This document shows positions 53,936 to 63,023 of a DNA stretch of 64,000 nucleotides, one piece after another. Source of the DNA: Lachnospiraceae bacterium. GTDB taxonomy: Bacteria; Bacillota; Clostridia; Lachnospirales; Lachnospiraceae. The notes beneath the pieces are model-generated. The model was not told the origin of the DNA. It searched no databases and saw nothing but the letters and a program-made list of their open reading frames with translations. The translations under genes were made by a program, and so were the position numbers. Within the stretch, counting starts at the first letter, position 1. Each line of letters starts with the position of its first letter. Location: the NCBI GenBank assembly GCA_022793065.1, contig JAAWCE010000054.1:1-64000 (forward strand), read 5' to 3'.

Positions 53936-56385
53936 TTTTTACAGAAGTAACATTATCATATCCTTGTGTGCAGCATAAGGTAGAAGTTTCTCATTTTACA
54001 GCAAGAAAATCTACTGCGATTGAGTGGGTTATATTGGAAGCAATTCATAAGTGTAAAAAATTGTCATATTACGCTGAAATTACGATTGCTTCGTTTTTTG
54101 AACAGATTTTTACCATATCTGATGCGGATTTGCTGATCCGTCCGGTATTAATTTCTCTTCAGGATATCGGCGCAATTACTATTTCAGGTATTGATGATGA
54201 AACAGAACTTGATACAGTTGTTATGAGCAATTTGAAATTGACGAAAACCGGTCGGGAAATGCAGATTCAAGGACTTTTGCCAGGAACTTCATCAGAAGAG
54301 ACATTTTCAATATATTACGATGTTGCAGCGAAAGCTTTGAAGGATGAAGCAGGTCTTTATAAGGAAGAATCTTCAGGTATTCGAGTCATTGATATCGATG
54401 ATGCTGATGATTTGGAGTTCCCGGAGGGCGCAATAAGAGAATGGCTTTTCGCAATTCAAAATGATAAGAAGCACAAGAAATTTCATTGGCTTACCCCAAC
54501 TACTAATATTGAATCAGTTACTCGTTTGAGTTCTGAATTGTATTGGAAGAACATTATCAGAAAAGTTGAAATTGTCGATGGAATGAGATGGAAAGTATCC
54601 GGAGTAGAGGATGAAGATATAGATGAAATTACTCTTAAAGCATTTGATATTTTTTGCCCGGATGATTTAAGCGATTTGCCTTATCTGGAAATAATGAATC
54701 CTGATAAAGAGATAAAAAAACTTATTTCAATTGACGAGATAAACGCACTTATAGGCGAGTTTTTGCAGAAAGATGATTTTTTCTGTATTGAAGCCAAATA
54801 TTATAAGGATGTAAAGACTAATCAGCAGAATAAGAAGAAAATCAGAATAGGAATTGTATACGGAGCGGATAAGTTTGAAGTAGAAAGCTCGAAGAAGCAA
54901 ATAATTATTCGTGTGCCTGATTGTGATTTCAGGGATTACGGATTATATCTTAATTCCAAAGAATCAGTAAGGGCTTGTATAACAAATGTATCAGCAGGGG
55001 CTGTGTCCAGGGATATTGCAATTGCGTATATACCTAATACAAACGAGATTAATCTTTCAAATATAATAGTAGCGATGGTAGACAAGTACTATACACAGGA
55101 TAATAGTATATTGTTTGCTCTATATGAACTAAGATTAAAAGATATGTTTTTAGAGTATGTCAATCGCATAATTTCTGGAGAGAAAAAGGTTGCCGATAAG
55201 GCAAAGGTAGTTGAACTCTTTAATGAGAAGGGTAGAGACTATTATGGACAAAATATAATTTCGGCTGCTGATAAAGAAAGACTTCTTGTTAATGAAGCTT
55301 ATATTATTGATCAGTGTAGGTACATAGAGGGTGCAAAAGAAGTTATAACCGAATATGCTGAGATAAATGCCTTTAGGCAGGACGAATCATTGTTCCAGAG
55401 AATAATGAAGATTGTAATCGAACATGTTGGAGAGCAGGATTCGTTAGAAGATATTTGGGACTTCTGGCAAGCAATTTCATCTGCAAAAAAAGCATATATT
55501 AATTGGGTTTCAAAACTGGGATTGCAGAAATGCCTGTATTCTAAGAGGAGCATTCTTGATTTTATTGGCAGATTTACAGATGAAAATTTTTTTGAAATTG
55601 AGGAATATACAGTTGTAGAGCAGATTATTCTCAATATGAGAAGGATTTCTCTTCAAGTTGAAGGACTAATCCCTGAGTTGAATTTATATGAAACAGTAAG
55701 TAGGGAAAAGTACAATGAACTTGTGCTTGCGCATATGGATGTTATAGAAACATTATATGATCAGGTCAGAAAGTGGCAGGATGAAGAAGAAAGATTTATA
55801 AACAAAGTAATGGATTTTAACGAAGTTCTGGAACCGGGTTTTCCATTCACCAATATTAAGAAGAATATGGATGGATTGAGAAATGCACTTGCAACATTCT
55901 TTGATGATTCATTTATGCGATTTAACAAGGTATATATTGTAGATACTTGCACATTAATGAATGAGCCTGGTCTTATCTCATGGTTTGATGGCGAAAAAGC
56001 TTTATTGGTTATTCCAATGATTGTATTAGATGAACTGGATGGATTTAAGACTTCGGATGATGATGAGAAAGCTTATAGGGCCAGAGAGGTCATTAGAAAT
56101 ATAAGTAATTATAATGCTTATGACTGGTTAAATACTGGAGAAATAAGTCATCCGGAATTATTATCAAACGATTTAGACAAAGAGCGGAATGATAATAAGA
56201 TTCTTTCAATTGCAATTCGATATTGTGCAAAGAAACCCATACTATTAACTGATGATATCAATCTTGGAAATATTGCTGCTGCTAATAAAATTAAAAATAT
56301 GACCCTTGAATCATATCAAGCTATGAAACAACATGAAAAACTAACAAGTAAAGGCAGTAGAAGAAATCTAAGAAAAAAGAGATAA
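53932..56385 (+). CDS. Large protein with C-terminal PIN nuclease domain
   Basis: The protein has 817 residues. Residues 1-110 look like a winged-helix-type segment (EWVILEAIHKC, then LIRPVLISLQDIGAITI). The middle is unassigned and largely helical after residue 400. The last 150 residues are a PIN-like nuclease domain: VYIVDTCTLMNEP near 668, VLDELDGF near 699, DNKILSIAI near 754 and LLTDDINL near 773 supply the four acidic metal ligands. A Lys/Arg-rich tail (KGSRRNLRKKR) ends it. It overlaps the helicase gene by four bases. A helicase-guided RNase is the simplest reading, inferred from context. Confidence 0.75.
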   Translation: MIFTEVTLSYPCVQHKVEVSHFTARKSTAIEWVILEAIHKCKKLSYYAEITIASFFEQIFTISDADLLIRPVLISLQDIGAITISGIDDETELDTVVMSNLKLTKTGREMQIQGLLPGTSSEETFSIYYDVAAKALKDEAGLYKEESSGIRVIDIDDADDLEFPEGAIREWLFAIQNDKKHKKFHWLTPTTNIESVTRLSSELYWKNIIRKVEIVDGMRWKVSGVEDEDIDEITLKAFDIFCPDDLSDLPYLEIMNPDKEIKKLISIDEINALIGEFLQKDDFFCIEAKYYKDVKTNQQNKKKIRIGIVYGADKFEVESSKKQIIIRVPDCDFRDYGLYLNSKESVRACITNVSAGAVSRDIAIAYIPNTNEINLSNIIVAMVDKYYTQDNSILFALYELRLKDMFLEYVNRIISGEKKVADKAKVVELFNEKGRDYYGQNIISAADKERLLVNEAYIIDQCRYIEGAKEVITEYAEINAFRQDESLFQRIMKIVIEHVGEQDSLEDIWDFWQAISSAKKAYINWVSKLGLQKCLYSKRSILDFIGRFTDENFFEIEEYTVVEQIILNMRRISLQVEGLIPELNLYETVSREKYNELVLAHMDVIETLYDQVRKWQDEEERFINKVMDFNEVLEPGFPFTNIKKNMDGLRNALATFFDDSFMRFNKVYIVDTCTLMNEPGLISWFDGEKALLVIPMIVLDELDGFKTSDDDEKAYRAREVIRNISNYNAYDWLNTGEISHPELLSNDLDKERNDNKILSIAIRYCAKKPILLTDDINLGNIAAANKIKNMTLESYQAMKQHEKLTSKGSRRNLRKKR

Positions 56386-56394
56386 GGAGGGCTT

Positions 56395-57525
56395 ATGAGT
56401 AGTTCATATGAATATTCTTATGCGTTGGAAGAGGCAAGTAGAAGGCAGATTTATATAAACAGAATTGCTGCGACAACTGAACAATTTTATCGTCGTTATG
56501 AACAGCAATACAGAGATATGAAGAACCGCGGACTTGCAGCGTACATTCCGTCTGAAATGAGCAGATTGGAGTCGGATCTTACCAGAATTAGAAGTTTATT
56601 AACCTCGGCTCCAGAAGAAGCAAGAGATGTCAGCTATGAGGTAGGGGCATACATTAGAAGAATGTCGTCATTAGCGTATGGTGCTCGTGAACAGTTTGAT
56701 CGTGCAGAACGTATGAGGGTTGAAACTCTACGTGCAGAGAAAGAACATCAGCAGAATGAGTTGATGGGGGAATATTTCAATATCCTTCAGACAATTACGA
56801 ATCCTATTGTAGTTAATTTTTCTATATCGGAAATGCAGCAAATTAGAAATGATATCGAAAGCGGTAAATTAACTAATTCATCAGAGCTTAGAAGAAGGTC
56901 AACAGCCGTTATTTCTGAGGCTGAGAGAAAAGGTGCTGAATGGAAGGAAGGCGCTGTTCAGAAAAATCGCCAGAAGGATGCTGTTCAAGCTGTTTTTGAA
57001 GCTGAGGAGCGATTAAAAGCTGAACGAATTGAGAATCAAGAAAAGGCACAAGAGTTTTTTGACAGAATAAGTAAACTTAAATCAGGAATCGAGACGGGTA
57101 CTATAGATGCAGATACTGTCGAAAAACAAGTGATTGAAATTGAAAATGAAGTTGATGAAACTTTGATTTCTGAAGAAACCAGAAGGGAAACAGTAATTGC
57201 TATTGTAAAGCAACTTCAAAAGCAGGAGTTTACTGTTGAAAAACCACAATTAATTCAAACAGATGGGAAAAACTATGTAAAGATAGTTGCCAGGCAACCT
57301 TCTGGAAAACGTGCGGTATGTAATGTTGATTTGCGTGGAAAGATTGCATACAAATTCGACAATTATGAGGGAATGACATGTTTGAAGGATATAGAAAAGT
57401 TTAATGTTGATCTTGAACAGGTGTATTCTGTAAAGCTTTCTGATGAGAGAGTTCTGTGGCAAAATCCAGACAGACTCTCAATGGATGCAAATAGTTTACC
57501 AACGAATGAAGGGAGAAAAGCGTAA
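56395..57525 (+). CDS. Coiled-coil protein of the helicase-AAA operon
   Basis: The protein has 376 residues, soluble. Residues 1-230 are charged, Arg/Glu/Gln-rich helices that should form long coiled coils (YRRYEQQYRDMKNRG, SRLESDLTRIRSLL). The last 100 residues are beta-rich and globular (KNYVKIVARQPSGKRAVCNVDLRGKIAYKFDNYEG), possibly a binding head. No known family is recognised. AAGGAGGG lies upstream; the stop codon overlaps the next start by one base. It could be the structural link between the nuclease/helicase pair and the ATPase. Confidence 0.75.
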   Translation: MSSSYEYSYALEEASRRQIYINRIAATTEQFYRRYEQQYRDMKNRGLAAYIPSEMSRLESDLTRIRSLLTSAPEEARDVSYEVGAYIRRMSSLAYGAREQFDRAERMRVETLRAEKEHQQNELMGEYFNILQTITNPIVVNFSISEMQQIRNDIESGKLTNSSELRRRSTAVISEAERKGAEWKEGAVQKNRQKDAVQAVFEAEERLKAERIENQEKAQEFFDRISKLKSGIETGTIDADTVEKQVIEIENEVDETLISEETRRETVIAIVKQLQKQEFTVEKPQLIQTDGKNYVKIVARQPSGKRAVCNVDLRGKIAYKFDNYEGMTCLKDIEKFNVDLEQVYSVKLSDERVLWQNPDRLSMDANSLPTNEGRKA

Positions 57526-59375
57526 TGGCAGATAAAGAATTAAATCTATGGATTGAGCGTTTTAGCAGGGACATAGGTTATAAATCATCTGTTATTGTTT
57601 TTGGAAATACTGCTGATATCATGCTTAATCCAAAAAATTCTGGAAAATATGATTCTGTAATCGGTACACTTATTTCATATATACGAGACAAGGGATTTAA
57701 GCAGGTCATTAAGTGGGATCGTGTAGAAGGAATAGATTATAGTGTGTCAGATGAAATTGCAGAAGTAGCGATTCAAAGCGCTCAAGAGAGTGGAGATGAT
57801 GATTATGATTTGGGCGATTTTGATGTAAGCGATAGTACAAATAAACATGGTAATTGCTACAAATCTCCGGACGAATTCTTTCCTTACATGTTAAAAGTTA
57901 TGAAGAATTGTCATAATACTACAGCATTTGTACTTGATTATTCTGATTACATATTTGGAAATGCTAATTCATTATCAGAAAAGGAGAGAGAATATCTTGC
58001 AATTTTAGGGAAGACTCTTGAAGCAAGTCAATCATACAATATGTTGGACAGTGGTTTTGCAGATATAGGAAACGTAGTAGTTATTGCTGCACACAATAAT
58101 GCATTGATTCCTCCAGCATATTATTTGAATAATTCTATGGTGAGTTCTGTAAGCGTACCGATGCCTGGTCATACAGAGAGAGAACATTTTATTGATACAA
58201 ATAGAGCTTGCCTTAATATTACTCAGGATATTGTTTCAGATAAAACAGCGAAAGACGATCTTATCGATGCATTGGATGGTTTCTCGCTCAAGGACATTGC
58301 GCAGATGATGAAGTTATCACGTCAAATGAGTGAAAAGATGTCATTTGAGAAACTTATAAATCTCTTTAAGTATGGCGAGAAGGTAAGTCCTTGGGAGGAA
58401 TTGTCTAAGGATAAGATTCAGAGAATAGAAGAAGAACTTGGTAAGAGAGTTAAGGGGCAAGATGCCGCAATCTCTAAGGTTAAAGATGTCATTATTCGAG
58501 CATACACAGGATTTTCAGGTCTGCAACACTCTTCAAAACAAAGAAAGCCAAAGGGAACTTTGTTTTTTGTTGGCCCCACCGGTGTTGGTAAGACAGAACT
58601 AGCAAAGTCTTTGGCTGGTTTTGTGTTTGGTGATGAAAATGCATGTATTCGATTTGATATGTCCGAATACAACCATGAGCATAGTGATCAGAGACTTGTC
58701 GGAGCACCTCCCGGATATGTAGGATATGAAGCTGGAGGTCAGCTGACAAATGCGGTAAAGGAAAAGCCTTTCTGTGTTTTGTTGTTTGATGAAATAGAAA
58801 AGGCACATGGAAGAATTCTTGATAAATTCTTGCAGATATTAGAAGACGGTCGTCTTACAGACGGTAAAGGGGAAACAGTCTACTTTTCAGAAACGATTAT
58901 TATTTTCACTTCTAATATCGGGGCAGCAGAGGTGGATTCTGATATGAATCCTAAGGAAGTGAAGAAACAGTTTGTTGAAAAGGTTCAGAAGCATTTTATT
59001 GAGGAACTTGGAAGACCAGAATTGTTAAATCGTATCGGGGATAACATCGTTGCCTTTAACTTTATTGATGATCCAACAGTATTTACAAAGATTGCAAAGC
59101 TAAAGTTTAAGACAATTGAGGATTTTGTAGAAGAAAGATATGGAGCAAAGATTGCCTTTGAGAATGAAGATGAGATTTTTGCTTCTATTGGAAAGAAGGC
59201 AGGTAAACAAAATGGCGGTCGCGGCCTCCTGAATGTGATGGAAACAGTTATTATCAATCCACTATCAGAGTTTATTTTTGAACGTTCTGATATGTTGCGA
59301 AACAGACAGATTATAATTAAATCAATGTTTCCGGATAAACCGGAATTGTGTAAATTTGATTTTGAATTAAAGTAG
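57525..59375 (+). CDS. ClpB-type AAA+ ATPase with an inactive first module
   Basis: The protein has 616 residues. The second half is a Clp/Hsp100 AAA_2 module: GQDAAISKVKDVIIRA (box II) near 312, Walker A GPTGVGKTELAKS near 350, the substrate pore loop GAPPGYVGYE near 395, Walker B LLFDEIEKAH near 420, sensor 1 FTSNIG, arginine finger ELLNRIGD, and a C-terminal small domain. The first 300 residues look like another AAA module without a P-loop: FGNTADIM where Walker A should be, AFVLDYSDY at Walker B and VVVIAAHNN at sensor 1. No ClpP-binding loop is evident. It probably forms a hexameric unfoldase or remodeler for its operon partners. Confidence 0.85.
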   Translation: MADKELNLWIERFSRDIGYKSSVIVFGNTADIMLNPKNSGKYDSVIGTLISYIRDKGFKQVIKWDRVEGIDYSVSDEIAEVAIQSAQESGDDDYDLGDFDVSDSTNKHGNCYKSPDEFFPYMLKVMKNCHNTTAFVLDYSDYIFGNANSLSEKEREYLAILGKTLEASQSYNMLDSGFADIGNVVVIAAHNNALIPPAYYLNNSMVSSVSVPMPGHTEREHFIDTNRACLNITQDIVSDKTAKDDLIDALDGFSLKDIAQMMKLSRQMSEKMSFEKLINLFKYGEKVSPWEELSKDKIQRIEEELGKRVKGQDAAISKVKDVIIRAYTGFSGLQHSSKQRKPKGTLFFVGPTGVGKTELAKSLAGFVFGDENACIRFDMSEYNHEHSDQRLVGAPPGYVGYEAGGQLTNAVKEKPFCVLLFDEIEKAHGRILDKFLQILEDGRLTDGKGETVYFSETIIIFTSNIGAAEVDSDMNPKEVKKQFVEKVQKHFIEELGRPELLNRIGDNIVAFNFIDDPTVFTKIAKLKFKTIEDFVEERYGAKIAFENEDEIFASIGKKAGKQNGGRGLLNVMETVIINPLSEFIFERSDMLRNRQIIIKSMFPDKPELCKFDFELK

Positions 59376-59383
59376 GTGATACA

Positions 59384-59950
59384 ATGGCTTATCTAAATCT
59401 TGCGTCTATTAGATTGTGTACGGAGTCTGAAGGACCAGGAAGAAGACTTGCTATTTGGGTTCAAGGGTGTGAAAGAAGATGTCCAGGATGCTGTAATCCA
59501 GATATGCAGGAAATTAGAAAAAAAATAATAGTGGATACAAAAGATTTGATTGAGCTTATTCAACAGTCTATGTCTGCAGAAAAAATCGAGGGATTATCTT
59601 TTATAGGTGGTGAACCTATGCTGCAGGCTGAAGGACTAGGTGAGATTGCTGTGTGGGCGCACTCTGTTGGGCTTACAGTGCTTGTATTTACGGGTTATTT
59701 GTATGATGAATTACAAGCTATGAATAACGAAAGTATTAATAAGCTGCTTGTGGATACAGACTTACTTGTAGATGGATCATTTATTCAGGAAGAGTATGAT
59801 ACGGAACGAGATTGGATAGGATCAAAAAACCAGAAGGTTCATTTCTTAAGTGGTGCTTATAAGCCAGGGGTAGAATATGAAAAACAAGAACATCAGATGG
59901 AAGTTCTGATATCAGAAAAAGAGATTCTGGTAAATGGATGGCCATATTGA
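59384..59950 (+). CDS. NrdG-like radical SAM activating protein
   Basis: The 188-residue protein belongs to the small radical SAM activases (NrdG/PflA group). The sequence EGPGRRLAIWVQGCERRCPGC contains Cys29, Cys33 and Cys36, which bind the 4Fe-4S cluster; GGEPMLQ near residue 75 binds SAM, and TGYLYDEL follows. Known relatives install a glycyl radical in an enzyme partner. No glycyl-radical enzyme (RVxGY/F motif) is seen in this window, so the target may be elsewhere, or this member may modify another operon protein. It starts eight bases after the AAA+ gene. Confidence 0.88.
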   Translation: MAYLNLASIRLCTESEGPGRRLAIWVQGCERRCPGCCNPDMQEIRKKIIVDTKDLIELIQQSMSAEKIEGLSFIGGEPMLQAEGLGEIAVWAHSVGLTVLVFTGYLYDELQAMNNESINKLLVDTDLLVDGSFIQEEYDTERDWIGSKNQKVHFLSGAYKPGVEYEKQEHQMEVLISEKEILVNGWPY

Positions 59951-59995
59951 TTTATATTCGTGTGAGTTTATGATTAAGGCGTGTAAAAGAGGAAG

Positions 59996-61075
59996 GTGAG
60001 TACTATTACAATTCTTGGTCTGAATAACAATTTTTATGGTTCGTATAGTTCTAATCAGGTTTTTTTTGATGAATTAATGGAAGCATTTATATGTTGTGGT
60101 GTACGAGTAGTTACTGCTTCCTCGCTTGAAGAGGCTATGTACCATTATGAAACGGAGGATATCAGTTTTTCAATCAGTTTTAGTAAATATAAGTATTTTC
60201 TGAATGGTATACCCCTATACGAAATATATCGTAAGATGAATTACCAGTGGGTTTCAGATAATCCATTGAAAATGAATTTAGATGTAAACAGTAAGTGGAT
60301 GAAGTATATATTTATTGACCATGAATATCCCCTAATGCTTGACCATGATTCCCCCAATGGATATATGTTTCGACCTCTGGGATTTTTAGAAAAAAATCTG
60401 ATGGAAAGTAAAGAAAAGAATGGAAGGGTTATTATTCCTTGTAAGATTAGAAATCTGAATGACATATATAAGAAGATTAATGAGTCTGATGAGTCCTTTC
60501 TTATGAAAAAATTTCTTGATCAGTATGATAGAGATTCATCATATATTAAGTCGTTTTCTTGTTTCGTTGAACATGAAAATATTGGTAATAAGGAGGCTGT
60601 ATTTCGATTAACAAATGAGTATACTCGTGTAGAAAAACGAATATGGGCAATAGAACATGTTTATGAATTACCTGTGGATGTATTGAGTGATGATTGTGGA
60701 AACAGCATCAAAAATCCTAACGTTAGTTTCCGGCCTACAGTAGGGTATGAAGAGATACGGGCAGTGATGAATTCTTATTCTTTTGTTATTAACGTGGATC
60801 CCAATTATCACTCTTGTATACATGATAGATTTATCAAAGCGGTCAGTTCAGGAAGTATTTGTATTACAAATAAAAATGAGTTGACTGCGAGGATAACTCC
60901 TTATACATATATGTTTAGTGAAGAAAATAGCATAATGAATGCAATCAATCTTGCTGAAAAGGAGTCTGCGTATTTGGTTTTACGAAAAGCAATTTTATCA
61001 TATTCATGGGAAAAGAGTGCAAAAATGATATTAGAAGACTTTGAAGGGGTGACTGTAAATGAGATACCAAATTAG
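59996..61075 (+). CDS. CgeB-like glycosyltransferase
   Basis: The protein has 359 residues. The N-terminal half is a weakly conserved Rossmann-like region (TITILGLNNNFYGSYSSNQ, then DISFSISFSKYKYFLNG). The C-terminal half resembles the GT-B acceptor end of CgeB/glycosyltransferase family 1 proteins: VGYEEIRAVMNSYSFVINVD, HDRFIKAVSSGSICITNK, and a closing SWEKSAKMIL. It starts at GTG with AGAGG only three or four bases upstream, a tight spacing, so the start is uncertain. It follows the radical SAM gene by 45 bases and overlaps the next gene by 17. Acceptor unknown. Confidence 0.6.
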   Translation: MSTITILGLNNNFYGSYSSNQVFFDELMEAFICCGVRVVTASSLEEAMYHYETEDISFSISFSKYKYFLNGIPLYEIYRKMNYQWVSDNPLKMNLDVNSKWMKYIFIDHEYPLMLDHDSPNGYMFRPLGFLEKNLMESKEKNGRVIIPCKIRNLNDIYKKINESDESFLMKKFLDQYDRDSSYIKSFSCFVEHENIGNKEAVFRLTNEYTRVEKRIWAIEHVYELPVDVLSDDCGNSIKNPNVSFRPTVGYEEIRAVMNSYSFVINVDPNYHSCIHDRFIKAVSSGSICITNKNELTARITPYTYMFSEENSIMNAINLAEKESAYLVLRKAILSYSWEKSAKMILEDFEGVTVNEIPN

Positions 61076-63023
61076 GTACGCAAATGCGCTGCAGATGATT
61101 TATGATAGAGATCCTTCTTGGAAAGAGTTGGCGATTCATTTTGCTGAAAATGGTTACGATCCATTATATGTGCACAAGAATGGATACATAAGTTATGTTG
61201 TCACATTTCAGGATTTTTCCACGAGAACAATTCATACTAGTCTCAATCGTGGGTTCATCAAAGCATATTCAGATAATATTCAAAGTGCGGATATTGAAAA
61301 GGCTTTTCTCGAAGATTTGGATGCAGAAAGAATCATTTATCTTAAGGATGGGAAAGTAATATGTGAAGTTAATGCATTGATAGAATTATCACTTCAAAAT
61401 TCCATTGCAAAGAATCTAATGGCATTGAGATACGTAAGAATATTCCATAGTGAACTGTCAGCATATCTGGAACAATATAGCAGCATATTGATTCTTGCTG
61501 AATATGATGTGTTCAGTTATTTACAAACACTTTTTGCAGAGAAGCATATGGTATATGCTGGGAGTATTGAACAAGCTGTGTCAATAGTAAAGGAACAAAA
61601 CATAGATATATGTTTTGATTTCATGTTTAACAAGAAATTTAGAATGATCTTGGCACCAGAAATCAAGAATGTGGTCGAGTTGTGTAAAGTAATAACACCG
61701 GCTGCATTGCGAAAACTTATTGATTTAACAGATCAAAGAGATGTTTCACTATTTTTTTATAAATTACCAAGATACCAGGATTTGTCTTGTTTACATGAAC
61801 GAGAGGAAGATAACTTTCATAATCGAAAAACAATAGGGCAGTTGATTAGGGATAACACTTATTTGGATTTGTTTACAAGAGAAGAAAATGAAAAGAAATA
61901 TCTCCGGGATAAGGAATTCCATGCATCACAACGATTAGATAATGGCTATTGTTTTGTAATGGATGAAGTTACTAGTCATAGTCATAATGTTCATAATGGA
62001 ATAAGAAATAATGGCTGCGATGAATGTAAAGGCAGTATTGCGAATTTTTACGGGCCATGTACGGCGTATGGCTTTTTGGTAGAGGATAAGTTGACGGTAC
62101 CTGGAATAATACAACGTTATGCAATAGAAGCAGGTAAAAGGATTCGGACTCATAATAGAGCAGGAATTCATGGATTCAATGAATTAAATTCTATTATGGA
62201 AGCATTAATGGTTCCAGTCACCAATGGCGATATGCATGTGTTTTTAGATGTTTTAGAAGATTTGCCATATGATAGTTATCCCCGGATTACATTTGTAAAA
62301 GATTGGTTTAATGAAGACAAAACGATGGAAGAAGTGCAGTTTTTGGACTTCCCAGGTCATTGTAATAGTGATGCAAACAAAATAATGGCACGGCATATAT
62401 TTGAAGAATTGGTGAATAGACATCAGTGTGAAGGAGAAAAAACTGCTATTAGAAAACCACTTTTAACAGACTCATTTGATCCGCTTGAAAATATATCTAT
62501 TACACATGCTTCTTTTGTGAAACAACGTCGAATACTTGATAAGTATTCCATTGATAAGGATAGAAATGGCGCCATAGGGGCGTTGGTCATTACAGGAAAA
62601 GAAGAATTGCGATTCGGCAAAGAACTTGTAAATGATTGCTTGTTACAAAGTGATTTTCTTTATGTATTTTTTGTCAACACAAATGTGAAAAGTATAGATG
62701 AAAATAAAAAATTGTATGACTATGTATGTTCATTGGATTCTGGAAAAGTGAAAGGGATTCCGTTGGAATATTTCTTTTATGTGGATCGTTATTGTGATGG
62801 GAAGGATAACAGATATGAATGTATGGAACAAGCATTGTTTACGCAAAGAGCATTTTTTAAATTGCTTAATGACGAATTATGTGTAAATATATACTTTTAT
62901 CCTGAAGGAATTAGTGATGATTATTACAATGATATTTTAAAACCAGCTTCTTCTAAGCAGGATTGTAACCTAAGAATAATAAAGTGTAAGGAGCCGAAGA
63001 TAAATGAATCATCTATGGTTTGA
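61059..63023 (+). CDS. Multidomain protein with SGNH-like and nucleotidyltransferase-like parts
   Basis: The protein has 654 residues. Residues about 20-110 look like a degenerate CBS pair (DPLYVHKNGYISYVVTFQDF, then AERIIYLKDGKVICEVNALIEL). Residues about 300-470 resemble an SGNH-hydrolase fold: NFYGPCTAYGFLVEDKLTVPG at the block I position, without the usual GDS, and DFPGHCNSDANKIMARHIFEEL at the block V position. Residues about 500-645 resemble the nucleotidyltransferase part of citrate-lyase ligase (GALVITGKEELRFGKELVNDC, SDFLYVFFVNTN). All three assignments are from pattern only. The protein probably builds or activates a modified sugar or small molecule. It overlaps both neighbours. Confidence 0.45.
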   Translation: MRYQIRYANALQMIYDRDPSWKELAIHFAENGYDPLYVHKNGYISYVVTFQDFSTRTIHTSLNRGFIKAYSDNIQSADIEKAFLEDLDAERIIYLKDGKVICEVNALIELSLQNSIAKNLMALRYVRIFHSELSAYLEQYSSILILAEYDVFSYLQTLFAEKHMVYAGSIEQAVSIVKEQNIDICFDFMFNKKFRMILAPEIKNVVELCKVITPAALRKLIDLTDQRDVSLFFYKLPRYQDLSCLHEREEDNFHNRKTIGQLIRDNTYLDLFTREENEKKYLRDKEFHASQRLDNGYCFVMDEVTSHSHNVHNGIRNNGCDECKGSIANFYGPCTAYGFLVEDKLTVPGIIQRYAIEAGKRIRTHNRAGIHGFNELNSIMEALMVPVTNGDMHVFLDVLEDLPYDSYPRITFVKDWFNEDKTMEEVQFLDFPGHCNSDANKIMARHIFEELVNRHQCEGEKTAIRKPLLTDSFDPLENISITHASFVKQRRILDKYSIDKDRNGAIGALVITGKEELRFGKELVNDCLLQSDFLYVFFVNTNVKSIDENKKLYDYVCSLDSGKVKGIPLEYFFYVDRYCDGKDNRYECMEQALFTQRAFFKLLNDELCVNIYFYPEGISDDYYNDILKPASSKQDCNLRIIKCKEPKINESSMV

